A stretch of DNA of 16,046 nt from a miscellaneous Crenarchaeota group-1 archaeon SG8-32-3 (GTDB taxonomy: Archaea; Thermoproteota; Bathyarchaeia; Bathyarchaeales; Bathycorpusculaceae). The stretch is taken from contig LFWV01000010.1 of the NCBI GenBank assembly GCA_001273335.1, positions 1 through 16,046 on the forward strand, written 5' to 3'. The translations under genes and the position numbers were made by a program. Each line of letters opens with the position of its first letter. Position 1 is the stretch's first letter. Of the stretch, positions 7,373 through 14,321 are shown piece after piece. The notes beneath the pieces are model-generated. The model saw nothing but the letters and a program-made list of their open reading frames with translations, was not told where the DNA came from and made no database searches.

Positions 7373-7585
7373 ATGCGGAAACTCGTCAGACTAAGCGTCG
7401 CTATAGGTGGTTTCCTTATCGTAACAAGCCTAATCTTTACAGGGATAATTTTCCTAATACTGCTAAACATGATTGAAATAGACATTTTGGCAGACCCAGC
7501 AACCACATCGGTGTTAACGATGATATTCTCAGCCATTGGAGTACTGGATTTCATCGCAGGAATACTCCTCATAACGAAGAAGTGA
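7373..7585 (+). CDS. Small two-helix membrane protein (A)
   Basis: A 70-residue protein of unknown function with two hydrophobic helices: about residues 6-33 (SVAIGGFLIVTSLIFTGIIF) and 47-68 (a segment ending GVLDFIAGILLI, then TKK). The loop (MIEIDILADPATT) is acidic. The start is ATG 7373, with GAGTGA (7362-7367) five bases upstream; GTG 7364 lies inside that site. It ends 6 bases before the next small gene, so the two are cotranscribed with the permease at 7823. Its layout and its last helix resemble the next protein, the protein at 9343 and the end of the permease, which suggests one module present four times; this is inference from pattern. Confidence 0.7.
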   Translation: MRKLVRLSVAIGGFLIVTSLIFTGIIFLILLNMIEIDILADPATTSVLTMIFSAIGVLDFIAGILLITKK

Positions 7586-7591
7586 CCGTAC

Positions 7592-7810
7592 ATGAACCCT
7601 AAACGAACCCTCTCAAAAACAATCGGCTTAACACAGACCACAATAGGCGGCGCAATCATGCTTTTCGCCTTTTTCATATTCTACAACATCTTCGACCTCC
7701 AAACAGCGTTAGGCTTCCCCATAGAAGCAATTGGACTCTACCTGTGGGCTTTCATCATCTTCGGTTTACTGTCCGTCATAAGTGGACTTTTCCTCTTTTA
7801 TGAACCATAA
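7592..7810 (+). CDS. Small two-helix membrane protein (B)
   Basis: A 72-residue protein of unknown function. A basic N-terminus (MNPKRTLSKT) is followed by helix 1 around residues 13-33 (TTIGGAIMLFAFFIFYNIF), a short loop, and helix 2 around residues 47-69 ending GLLSVISGLFLF and then YEP. The basic start suggests the N-terminus stays inside the cell. It lies between small gene A (6 bases upstream) and the permease (12 bases downstream), a tight group on one strand, so it may be a partner subunit of the transporter. The ribosome-binding site is weak (AGTGACC about 9 bases before ATG). Confidence 0.7.
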   Translation: MNPKRTLSKTIGLTQTTIGGAIMLFAFFIFYNIFDLQTALGFPIEAIGLYLWAFIIFGLLSVISGLFLFYEP

Positions 7811-7822
7811 GAGCTGACTGGT

Positions 7823-9295
7823 ATGGATGAACCTCACCTGAAACGAGATCTCGGACTTGTCCGGACAACAATGCTGGGCATAGGCGGCACCCTCAGCGCA
7901 GCCAACTTCGTGATAATCGGCGAAGCGGCAGGCATGGCAGGCTACGCGGTCATTCTTATAGTTGTAGTCTGTGGTCTGCTTAGCCTATTAACAATGTTCA
8001 GCTACGCCGAGCTAGGCACTGCAATTCCGCTGGCAGGAGGCGAATACACGTTCTCAAAAGTAGCCTACGGCGGATTCACCAGTTTCCTCACAGGCTGGTT
8101 CGAATGGCTCAGCAACATGTTCTACACAGCGCTATCAGCCATAGGCTTCGCCTATGTGGTCTCGTACCTTTTTCCGACAATCAACATACCGTTAACCGCC
8201 GTGGTAGTGGTGATACTATTCGCCATAATCAACCTAAGAGGCACCAAAGAAACAGCGACAGCAGAAACAATCATAACCATAATAGTCCTAGCCATACTGG
8301 CCATATTTGTTATAGGCGGCTGGTCTTTTCTTCAAGGATCACCAACAATCCCTGAATCGTCATCGCCTATAGGCATACTTGGCATCTTTGCTGCAACTGC
8401 CTACCTATTCGAACTTTATTTAGGCGCTGAAGCTGTGGCAGCAGCACAAGCTGAGGTGAAAAACCCTGGAAGAAACATCCCTCTTGCCTTAGTGTTATCC
8501 GCAGTAGTTTTAATTGCACTTTACACGAGTGTTGTAGTCATCGCCGTCGGCATTGTTCCGCCAGAAGTTCTCAGTGAACAATCATCACCGATTGCCTATG
8601 TCGCGGAACAAGCGCTAGGACCAGCCGGAGGCGTTTTAATAACCATTGGCTTATCGATTGCGGGCTTAGCGGCGACCAACGAGGCTATTCTAGCTCAGTC
8701 ACGAGTGCTCTATGCTATGAGCAGAGACGGCTATATGCCTAAAGCGCTTGGCAAGGTTCATAAGCGCTTCTGCACGCCTCACATAGCAATTATCGTTGGT
8801 TCTATTTTCACTGTGATTTTCGCTGCGACTGGACTTGTGAATTTTGTGGTTTACGCGGTTAATCTCGGTTTCATAATCGGTTTCTCCATCGTGAATCTGT
8901 CGGTGATTAAACTTAGGAAGATTGCCCCGCACCTGAAAAGACCGTTTAAAGCGCCTCTGTACCCTTTTACACCCCTCGCGGGAATAGCAGCGTCAATTTT
9001 TCTCGCGTTGTTCATCGACCCGTCCGTGCTGATCCTGGGTTTTGAACTAGTAATTGTAGCGATACTCGTTTACTACATCAAAATGGTAGGTCAACACCGC
9101 ATTCGAATCGCTTTCGGAGGAGTAAGCTTGGGCTTAGGCGCCTTCGTGGCGTTCGTAGCATACTTAGTGGGAACTAACACCTTGCTGCAAGGGGTTCCGC
9201 CGGAAACGGTAAACATAGTTTTTAGCTTTCTGCTATTCGTTTGCGTAATTCAAATTTTGGCTGGAGTATTGAACCTGCTTGCACCCGACCGTTAG
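7823..9295 (+). CDS. APC-superfamily amino-acid permease
   Basis: A 490-residue transporter with about fourteen membrane helices. The APC core covers residues 10-420: the broken first helix carries TMLGIGGTLSAANFVIIGEA (the usual G-x-G-[AG] stretch), and the sixth helix region reads LGAEAVAAAQAEVKNPGRNI followed by PLAL, the conserved AE-x-K-N-P-x-R-x-I-P element. RDGYMPKALGKVHKRFCTPH is the usual loop after the eighth helix. Such proteins bring amino acids or polyamines in by cation symport or exchange; the substrate cannot be read from sequence. Residues 429-490 form two additional helices (FGGVSLGLGAFVAFVAYL and a last helix ending CVIQILAGVLNL) that look like the small proteins next door. 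ATG 7823 has only a weak ribosome-binding site; translation may be coupled to gene B 12 bases upstream. Confidence 0.9.
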   Translation: MDEPHLKRDLGLVRTTMLGIGGTLSAANFVIIGEAAGMAGYAVILIVVVCGLLSLLTMFSYAELGTAIPLAGGEYTFSKVAYGGFTSFLTGWFEWLSNMFYTALSAIGFAYVVSYLFPTINIPLTAVVVVILFAIINLRGTKETATAETIITIIVLAILAIFVIGGWSFLQGSPTIPESSSPIGILGIFAATAYLFELYLGAEAVAAAQAEVKNPGRNIPLALVLSAVVLIALYTSVVVIAVGIVPPEVLSEQSSPIAYVAEQALGPAGGVLITIGLSIAGLAATNEAILAQSRVLYAMSRDGYMPKALGKVHKRFCTPHIAIIVGSIFTVIFAATGLVNFVVYAVNLGFIIGFSIVNLSVIKLRKIAPHLKRPFKAPLYPFTPLAGIAASIFLALFIDPSVLILGFELVIVAILVYYIKMVGQHRIRIAFGGVSLGLGAFVAFVAYLVGTNTLLQGVPPETVNIVFSFLLFVCVIQILAGVLNLLAPDR

Positions 9296-9342
9296 CGCAG
9301 CTGGGAAACTTTAATTAAATCAGGGTACTAATCTTGTTTTGT

Positions 9343-9642
9343 ATGCGACGCAAACGCAAAAAAAGCTGCCTAGACGGGGAGCCACCAACTATTGACGTAG
9401 ATAACTTGGTTGTTGACACCACACGCAGGGAACGCTTTCAAATTTTTGAGGCGCTGGCATCAATGCGCAAGTCCCTGATCGTTCTGCTAATATTCTCAGG
9501 CGCCTTATCGATGTTTTTCTCAGCGCAACTACTCATGGGCGCTCAAATTTTTGCATCATCAAACTTCATCGCTTTAGCGGCCACATGCTTCATAGGTATA
9601 GCTAACATCGCCTGCGGACTACTTCTACTTGCCTCAGAATAA
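9343..9642 (+). CDS. Small two-helix membrane protein (C) with basic N-terminus
   Basis: A protein of 99 residues of unknown function. The first 40 residues are hydrophilic: a basic head (MRRKRKKSCLDG) and an acidic middle (PPTIDVDNLVVDTTRRERF). Two helices follow, about residues 43-65 (SLIVLLIFSGALSMFFSAQL) and 73-97, the last ending GIANIACGLLLL and then ASE. This last helix matches the pattern of the two small proteins upstream of the permease and of the permease's own end. The start is ATG 9343; TTTAATTAAAT at 9309-9319 is a likely TATA element and would make the message nearly leaderless. TTG at 9334 is less likely. It may be separately transcribed but belongs to the same local family. 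Confidence 0.65.
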   Translation: MRRKRKKSCLDGEPPTIDVDNLVVDTTRRERFQIFEALASMRKSLIVLLIFSGALSMFFSAQLLMGAQIFASSNFIALAATCFIGIANIACGLLLLASE

Positions 9643-10144
9643 AACCTAATTTCAAAAAACGTCCAGAAGAGAGGTTTAGGCTGTATGAGAAGTTATCACC
9701 AAGTTGAGTCTAAGCCCGAATGCCCAGCATTGTTCAGCCAGCTGTTAACTAACCGCCGCCATTCTTCCCGATTGAAGTGATCTCCTGGTGGGAATGTAAA
9801 GCAGTTCGTCACTGTGACAACTGTCCTTTGCTGGTCAGTTCCAGCATGCTCCCCAACTTGGTAAATATACAATAAGTGCATCGTTACGTATTAAGTTGCT
9901 TGTACAACAGTGAATTAATTTAGTATTTGTGTATGTGAAAGTTTTTAACAGAAAAAGCAAAACTATTGCACGGTGTATGCGGTTGAGAGCTTAAAACAAT
10001 GTCAGCTATTTAAACTTGGAAAGGCTTAGGGGGCCCCTCAACTCATAGGTTTTAGAGTTTCAGGGTTTATATATGGTGTTTGAACTTTAGTATCTGAAAT
10101 TTAAATAAGTGGCTCGCGCGTATCAACTTGTAAGGAAATGATTT
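9643..10144. other. Gene-poor 500-base stretch
   Basis: Apart from a doubtful small minus-strand frame (9696-9881), no gene is seen. Two TATA-like elements on the plus strand stand out: GTTTATATATGG (10065-10076) and TTTAAATAA (10100-10108), the latter suited to the gene at 10145 with AAGGA (10132-10136) as its ribosome-binding site. AGGGGGCCCCT at 10028-10038 is a GC-rich inverted repeat in an AT-rich setting. A transcript from the first TATA element would begin near 10098. No tRNA-like or CRISPR-like structure was found. Confidence 0.45.
9696..9881 (-). CDS. Doubtful small protein, possibly a gene remnant
   Basis: A 61-residue frame whose product I do not recognise. It begins MHLLYIYQVGEHAGTD and ends with an amphipathic stretch FNREEWRRLVNSWLNNAG that looks like real protein more than random translation. 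It has no ribosome-binding site and no convincing TATA box close to its ATG at 9881. It lies alone on the minus strand among plus-strand genes. It may be a small gene, a fragment of a decayed gene, or chance. Confidence 0.3.
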   Translation of the reverse strand: MHLLYIYQVGEHAGTDQQRTVVTVTNCFTFPPGDHFNREEWRRLVNSWLNNAGHSGLDSTW

Positions 10145-10810
10145 ATGAACGGCAGGGAAAGATTCGAGAAGGATTTAACTGCTTTAATGACGCGGCTTAC
10201 GGTTGATGTGGAGAAAGAGGTTGAGAACAAGCTAAACATGCTTAAGGACTGGCTTGTTAACCTGCAAAAGAAGAATGTTGTAAAGATTAACCATTCCGTC
10301 ATGGAGCTTGTCTGCGCTAAATACCTGATCTTAAGAGGTTACGAGGTACAGCTTGAATATCAGCTTAGCGACCTCTTAACTTGCGACTTGTACTCCATGA
10401 AAGGCTACGGGAACTTCATAGTGGAGATAGAAACAGGCTTCATTCCACCTGAATACGCCCTATGCCCCTTAACTTACACGTCAGCGCGTTTAGCAAGCAA
10501 AATAATCAGGTACAACAGTTTCGCCGGAAAATTCGCGTTGGGAATGCCACCCCACTATATACTGCCTTTTCCACACGCGTTAGCCAAGCCACCCAGAAAA
10601 AGAACAGCAGAAGAAATTGAATCGATAAAGAAGCTCTGCGACAAGTACTACCAAACCCCGCCGGTCACGGAGGAAGAAATCAGGAACGCTCGCATACAAG
10701 AAATCTACATTATAGACGTTGACCACGCGAAAGTTCAAGAAATCGACCCGGAAACCTACATGAAACGCGCCTTGCACAGAGGCATGCTTTCCGACTACTC
10801 GGCTTCTTGA
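10145..10810 (+). CDS. Archaeal protein with PD-(D/E)XK-nuclease-like core
   Basis: A soluble 221-residue protein that I do not recognise by name. Residues 5-45 form a charged helix. Then comes an order of elements like restriction-endonuclease-fold proteins: a helix with Glu54 (SVMELVCAKYLILRGYEVQL), a strand leading to Asp81 (LLTCDLYSM), and a strand with Glu94 and Glu96 (NFIVEIETGF). In a PD-(D/E)XK site Asp81 would be the first acid and E-x-E would replace E-x-K. An Arg/Lys-rich helix (SARLASKIIRYNSFAGKF) follows. The C-terminal third is charged and ends with a strand IQEIYIIDVDH. It may act on nucleic acid, but loss of the usual lysine means this is uncertain. It has its own TATA element and an AAGGA site, and is followed 21 bases later by a GIY-YIG gene. 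Confidence 0.6.
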   Translation: MNGRERFEKDLTALMTRLTVDVEKEVENKLNMLKDWLVNLQKKNVVKINHSVMELVCAKYLILRGYEVQLEYQLSDLLTCDLYSMKGYGNFIVEIETGFIPPEYALCPLTYTSARLASKIIRYNSFAGKFALGMPPHYILPFPHALAKPPRKRTAEEIESIKKLCDKYYQTPPVTEEEIRNARIQEIYIIDVDHAKVQEIDPETYMKRALHRGMLSDYSAS

Positions 10811-10831
10811 ACTCTGGGAGCGTTAACGCCA

Positions 10832-11086
10832 GTGCCCTTCTATGTGTATATACTTCTCTGCAGGGATGGAAGCTTCTACACTGGTTACACCAAGAACTTG
10901 GAAGAACGGGCCAGGCTTCACGACAGCGGCAAAGGTGCCCAATACACAAGGATGCATAAACCTAAGCGGGTTGCCTACGTTGAACTTTTTGATTCGCGGG
11001 CGAAAGCAATGAAACGTGAAAGAGCCATAAAAAAGCTGTCACATCAGCAGAAACTCAATTTGATTAATTCACGAAACATACGCTAA
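10832..11086 (+). CDS. GIY-YIG endonuclease-domain protein (UPF0213 type)
   Basis: An 84-residue single-domain protein of the GIY-YIG superfamily. The first motif is YVYILLCRDGSFYTGYT (residues 4-20), Arg26 and His30 fit the conserved helix (LEERARLH), SGKGAQYTR follows, and Glu63 in AMKRERAIKKL is the expected metal-binding glutamate. The length equals the YhbQ/UPF0213 family, small proteins proposed to cut or bind damaged DNA. All key residues are present. It starts with GTG at 10832, which gives the family-typical beginning; GGGAG lies about 12 bases upstream. It probably forms a transcription unit with the gene at 10145. The family is common in bacteria, so arrival by transfer is possible. 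Confidence 0.9.
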   Translation: MPFYVYILLCRDGSFYTGYTKNLEERARLHDSGKGAQYTRMHKPKRVAYVELFDSRAKAMKRERAIKKLSHQQKLNLINSRNIR

Positions 11087-11088
11087 TA

Positions 11089-11110
11089 ATGTATATTATG
11101 CGCTTTTCAG
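11089..11110 (+). other. Imperfect inverted repeat after the GIY-YIG gene
   Basis: Just after the GIY-YIG stop, CGC-TA-ATAAT-GTAT-ATTAT-GCG can fold back on itself with a two-base bulge, and is followed by CTTTTC. It could act as a transcript end or protect the 3' end; its small size makes it weak evidence. Confidence 0.3.
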
Positions 11111-11158
11111 AGAAGAGTTGATTAGAAGTTTTCTGAAATTTCCACATTGGGCGAATTT

Positions 11159-11634
11159 ATACCAAAAAAGAAAACAACATAGGTTAAAGAGTTGAACGAC
11201 AGTAGAGAGCTTCCCAAAGTTGAAAAAAATCAGCAAAAAATTAAGCAAACGCTGGGGCATAGGACCGGTCGTTATACCTGAGCCAATAGAAATGGACGAG
11301 TTGATGGGAAAAGTTCCAGCAGGAAAACTTTTCACAATCAATGACATCCGCGCTGCACTCGTCAAGAACCACAAAGCTACAATACGATGCCCTATAACCG
11401 CAGGAATATTCACTTGGATCGCATCTCACGCCGCAGAAAAGCAAGGACAATGCGGAGCGAGAAACATCACGCCTTACTGGCGCACCTTAAAGACGGGTGA
11501 GGTCTAGAACGAAAAATTAGCCTGACGGCGCAGAAACTCGGAAGCTACGGTTAGAGCGTGAAGGGCGTGAAGCAATCAAGAAAGGCAAAAACTACACGGT
11601 GCTAAACTACGAAAAAGCGTCAATTCAAACTTAA
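11159..11634 (+). pseudogene. Decayed MGMT/Atl1-like DNA-binding protein gene
   Basis: The remains of a gene of about 155 codons for the MGMT-like family related to alkyltransferase-like proteins, which bind alkylated DNA without necessarily repairing it. The clearest part is PIEMDELMGKVPAGKLFTIN, DIRAALVKNHKATIRCPITA, GIFTWIASHAAE and ITPYWRTLKTG. Reading frames must be joined: PKKKTT-stop-VKELNDSRELPKVEK (from 11162), then KKISKKLSKRWGIG onward (from 11223), then PDGAETRKLRLEREGREAIK, KGKNYTVLNYEKASIQT (from 11521). Lesions seen: ATA in place of a start codon at 11159, TAG at 11180 where Trp is expected, an extra A in the A7 run at 11222-11228, TAG at 11505, and one extra base at about 11517-11520. 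The last TAA overlaps the stop of the opposite gene. The family assignment is from memory of the pattern. Confidence 0.8.
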
Positions 11635-12875
11635 ATTATAAGCATTAAAGCCAAACCCGTGCCTAGCGGTATTAAAATGTTATCATTTACTGGCAAGGGT
11701 AAGCTCTCAATTATCATAGCGACTGCGGCGCCTATTAACGCCAGCGCTGGCGATATAAAAAACGCACCTGCCAAAAACGCAAAAAAGAACCCGACAATTG
11801 AACCCTCCAAGGTTTTGCCTTTGTTGAATGGTAACGGCTTTTTAGAGATTAATCCTCCGAAAAGTGAGGCGGTGCTGTCTCCTAAAGCGAATATTGCTAT
11901 GGCAGCGTCGCTTATTGGCGCAGGAAATAGCAATAAAGTCAATAGTATGCCTACCGCGAAGTAAAGGGGAGCCGCGGTGAACTCGTACAATTCTGCAGGT
12001 GACGCCGCATTCCGCGTTATCGCCGATATCACTGGGAGGTTTTTTTTGTTCATCCGTAACAGCTCGGATAGTGAGTAAAGCAAGCTTACTATGCAAGTCA
12101 TTAACGCGACTGGATAAACACCTACTAAAACAGCAAGAAGTGGAACAAAAAAGCCCGAGGCATGAATGGTCTCTCTTATTATGTCGTTTTTTGAGGGCAG
12201 AGACCGCTGTTGCGGTCTACCATCGATTATCGGCAGAATTTTAGATAGCTTACCTGTTACAACGGTGTCAGCGTTGACGCGTAGCACAAAGTCTGGGTTG
12301 TAACCTATTTTCTGTGTTTCAGAGAGAAAGATGCAACTGTTGTTCCTGTCGTCTGCGACCACCACACAATCCTCTAGGGTCAGTCCTTCAGCAGCCAAGA
12401 TTCGCTCTAGAACCTTACGTTTTCCATTAGTCTCTATTGTATCTCCCCAAATTTCACCTGTCAGTGCGTCATCATTGATGCCGACTTCAATGCCAACCGC
12501 GTAGTCTGCGCCGAGCGTGCTACCCATTTTCTCAATAATGGCTGTGGGTATTCCTGAGCTTATTAACGCGATTTTGCAGTTTCGAGCTTTAAGCTGAGTA
12601 AAAAGGCTCTGCAACTGCGGTTTTAAAGGAATTTCATCAAAGATTTTGATGAGCTTTTCAATTTTGACTCCCTGCATAATTTTGAATACTCGTTTTAAGG
12701 CTGGCTTCAGCGCAACAACACCTGCTCCGTATAAAAGACCAATAAACAACATTTTCAGCAACTGAGAAACTCCTAGGTTTTTGCCAACGTCGAAGATGAA
12801 ACGGTTTTTCGGTATTAGCACTCCTTCAACATCAAAAACTACAAACCGTGGCTTGCTTTTATATCCTGTCTGCAA
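11631..12875 (-). CDS. HAD phosphatase fused to CTP-dependent polyprenol-kinase-like membrane domain
   Basis: A 414-residue fusion. Residues 10-215 are a HAD-superfamily phosphatase of the phosphoserine-phosphatase type: motif I FVVFDVEGVL (nucleophile Asp15; Glu17 stands where a second Asp is usual), motif II LISSG (Ser106/107), a Lys near 154, and motif IV ADDRNN (Asp175, Asp176). Residues 240-414 are membrane-embedded with about six helices and the signatures of the dolichol/phytol kinase family (SEC59/DGK1): ALGDSTASLFGG (330-341), NKGKTLEGSIVGF (351-363) and ESLPLPVNDNILIPLGTG (390-407). The kinase part would use CTP to phosphorylate an isoprenoid alcohol or related lipid at the inner membrane face; the phosphatase may act on a linked substrate. 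It starts with TTG at 12875 after GAAGTGA. No ATG lies before motif I. Tail to tail with the pseudogene. Confidence 0.85.
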   Translation of the reverse strand: MQTGYKSKPRFVVFDVEGVLIPKNRFIFDVGKNLGVSQLLKMLFIGLLYGAGVVALKPALKRVFKIMQGVKIEKLIKIFDEIPLKPQLQSLFTQLKARNCKIALISSGIPTAIIEKMGSTLGADYAVGIEVGINDDALTGEIWGDTIETNGKRKVLERILAAEGLTLEDCVVVADDRNNSCIFLSETQKIGYNPDFVLRVNADTVVTGKLSKILPIIDGRPQQRSLPSKNDIIRETIHASGFFVPLLAVLVGVYPVALMTCIVSLLYSLSELLRMNKKNLPVISAITRNAASPAELYEFTAAPLYFAVGILLTLLLFPAPISDAAIAIFALGDSTASLFGGLISKKPLPFNKGKTLEGSIVGFFFAFLAGAFFISPALALIGAAVAMIIESLPLPVNDNILIPLGTGLALMLII

Positions 12876-12961
12876 TTATTTTCACTTCTAGCTTGCAGTC
12901 TCCCTTATGACTTTCATAGGTAACGTTCTATGCACTAAAATGAGTTGTGATGTCTTTGAGG

Positions 12962-12970
12962 GAAAAAAGC
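12962..12970 (-). terminator. Poly-T transcript end after the radical SAM gene
   Basis: On the minus strand GGCTTTTTTCC begins 7 bases after the TAA of the radical SAM gene. A T6 run so placed is a typical archaeal terminator and would close the operon. Confidence 0.5.
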
Positions 12971-12975
12971 CGCTA

Positions 12976-14319
12976 TTAAGTTTGTCCGCAAATGTACTGT
13001 TTGTCCTGCAATTCTAAGGGGCATCCTCCGCCGCAAACCTGCAGTTGAGGGCAGTCTTTACATTTTGGCTCCACATATTCTCGGTTTCGAATTTTCACGG
13101 CGAGAGAGTGATTCCAGATTCGTTCCCACTTGTCAACGAGAATGTTTCCGAGGCTTTCAAAATAGCTTTGGCATGGGTAAACATTGCCGTTTGGTCCAAC
13201 GCACATGTTTATCATAGCCGCTGTGCAGGATTTAACGCCTAAACCCAGCTGGACAGGGTCAAGACGGCAATACTGCGTTGGAGTGTACCATAGAAACTTC
13301 AGGTTAAGCTGCTGGGCTTTCTCACGGATTTTCATCAGAAGAGGCGTTAGCTCCTCAACGGGTAACGCGAATTTCTGGCTTACGGCGTTTGCTTTGCCTG
13401 AATATATGAGGCTATTGCAGCCGAAAGCTGCGACGCCAAGCTCTTTAATGTAGTCAACGGTTCTCAGAAAATCAGGAGCGTTGTATTTGCTCAGCGTGGT
13501 GTTGGTGGTCACATAGATTTGCGAGCGCACAGCGTTTTTTATGCCGATAACTGTTTCTTTCCAGCTTCCCTTAGCCGAGGTCATTAAATCGTGAATCTGA
13601 GGCTTATACGACTCAAGGGTCACCTGGGCAAAGTCCAAGCCCGCTTGCTCAAGGGTTTGTACATACTCCTTGTCTTTCAGTTTCCTACCGTTGGTTATTA
13701 GTCCCGTGACCATGCCGTTGTTCTGAGCATACTGCAACAGTTCAGGCAGGTCCTCACGCAGTGTAGGTTCTCCACCCGTGAAGGTTACGATGAAAACCCC
13801 GATTTCGCCGAGGCGGTCTATAACTTCCTTCCACTGACTGGTGTTCAGTTCTGGGGTTTCGTGTGGTCCGCCAGCATAGCAGTGGATGCAGTTGTTCGGG
13901 CACCTGAAAGTGAGCGCCAAGTCCATGCGTAACGGCGCTGTATACTGGTAGCTAAATGGTTCCTCTTTCTCAACTTCAAGGAACGTTATGGGGCAGACTT
14001 TCTCGGTGTGCGCCAGCGTGCTGACCTTATAGACGAGTTGTTGGTAGTCTGTTTTTGCTTTGGTTACATTCACGCGGTATATGCGGCGAATCTGCTTTAG
14101 CACCTCGCTTTCAGGCAAGCCTTGCATGAAGTAGTAGGTGTAAGCAGTCGCCGTCTCGTTCAAGTGAAGTACAGTGTTAGCGTTTATTACCATTACTCCT
14201 CGCCCGTCAGGTTGAACCCGAAGCTGAAGTGACATACCCGCGAACTCTCCCTTGCCACGGTAAGTGTAGCGTCCCTGAGGAACCTTCGGTGGTCGAAAGG
14301 CCTTTCGCAGGAAACTCAT
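12976..14319 (-). CDS. PqqD-like / radical SAM / SPASM maturase
   Basis: A 447-residue soluble enzyme. Residues 28-105 resemble PqqD (GVMVINANTVLHLNETATAY, then a helix ESEVLKQIRRIYRVNV), the peptide-recognition domain of RiPP enzymes. Residues 131-310 are the radical SAM core: Cys140-x3-Cys144-x2-Cys147 (CPNNCIHC) binds the 4Fe-4S cluster that cleaves S-adenosylmethionine, and TGGEP is at 181-185. Residues 351-444 form a SPASM domain with Cys351, 365, 373, 383, 420, 423, 429, 433 and 444 (CKDCPQLQVCGGGCP), enough for two auxiliary clusters. This order is that of maturases that modify Cys-containing peptides. ATG 14319 lies 2 bases after the stop of the Cys-tail gene, with AGGGGGAGG at 14332-14340, so translation is coupled. 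A frame open upstream to 14400 would add a false Cys-rich head from the tail DNA read in another frame. Confidence 0.9.
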   Translation of the reverse strand: MSFLRKAFRPPKVPQGRYTYRGKGEFAGMSLQLRVQPDGRGVMVINANTVLHLNETATAYTYYFMQGLPESEVLKQIRRIYRVNVTKAKTDYQQLVYKVSTLAHTEKVCPITFLEVEKEEPFSYQYTAPLRMDLALTFRCPNNCIHCYAGGPHETPELNTSQWKEVIDRLGEIGVFIVTFTGGEPTLREDLPELLQYAQNNGMVTGLITNGRKLKDKEYVQTLEQAGLDFAQVTLESYKPQIHDLMTSAKGSWKETVIGIKNAVRSQIYVTTNTTLSKYNAPDFLRTVDYIKELGVAAFGCNSLIYSGKANAVSQKFALPVEELTPLLMKIREKAQQLNLKFLWYTPTQYCRLDPVQLGLGVKSCTAAMINMCVGPNGNVYPCQSYFESLGNILVDKWERIWNHSLAVKIRNREYVEPKCKDCPQLQVCGGGCPLELQDKQYICGQT

Positions 14320-14321
14320 TT

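Noticed and set aside
11180..11507. Pyrrolysine readthrough of the two TAG codons in the MGMT/Atl1-like gene
   Set aside because: Two frameshifts and a lost start codon are also present, the first TAG replaces an expected Trp, and TAG ends the normal gene at 2462, so decay is the simpler reading.
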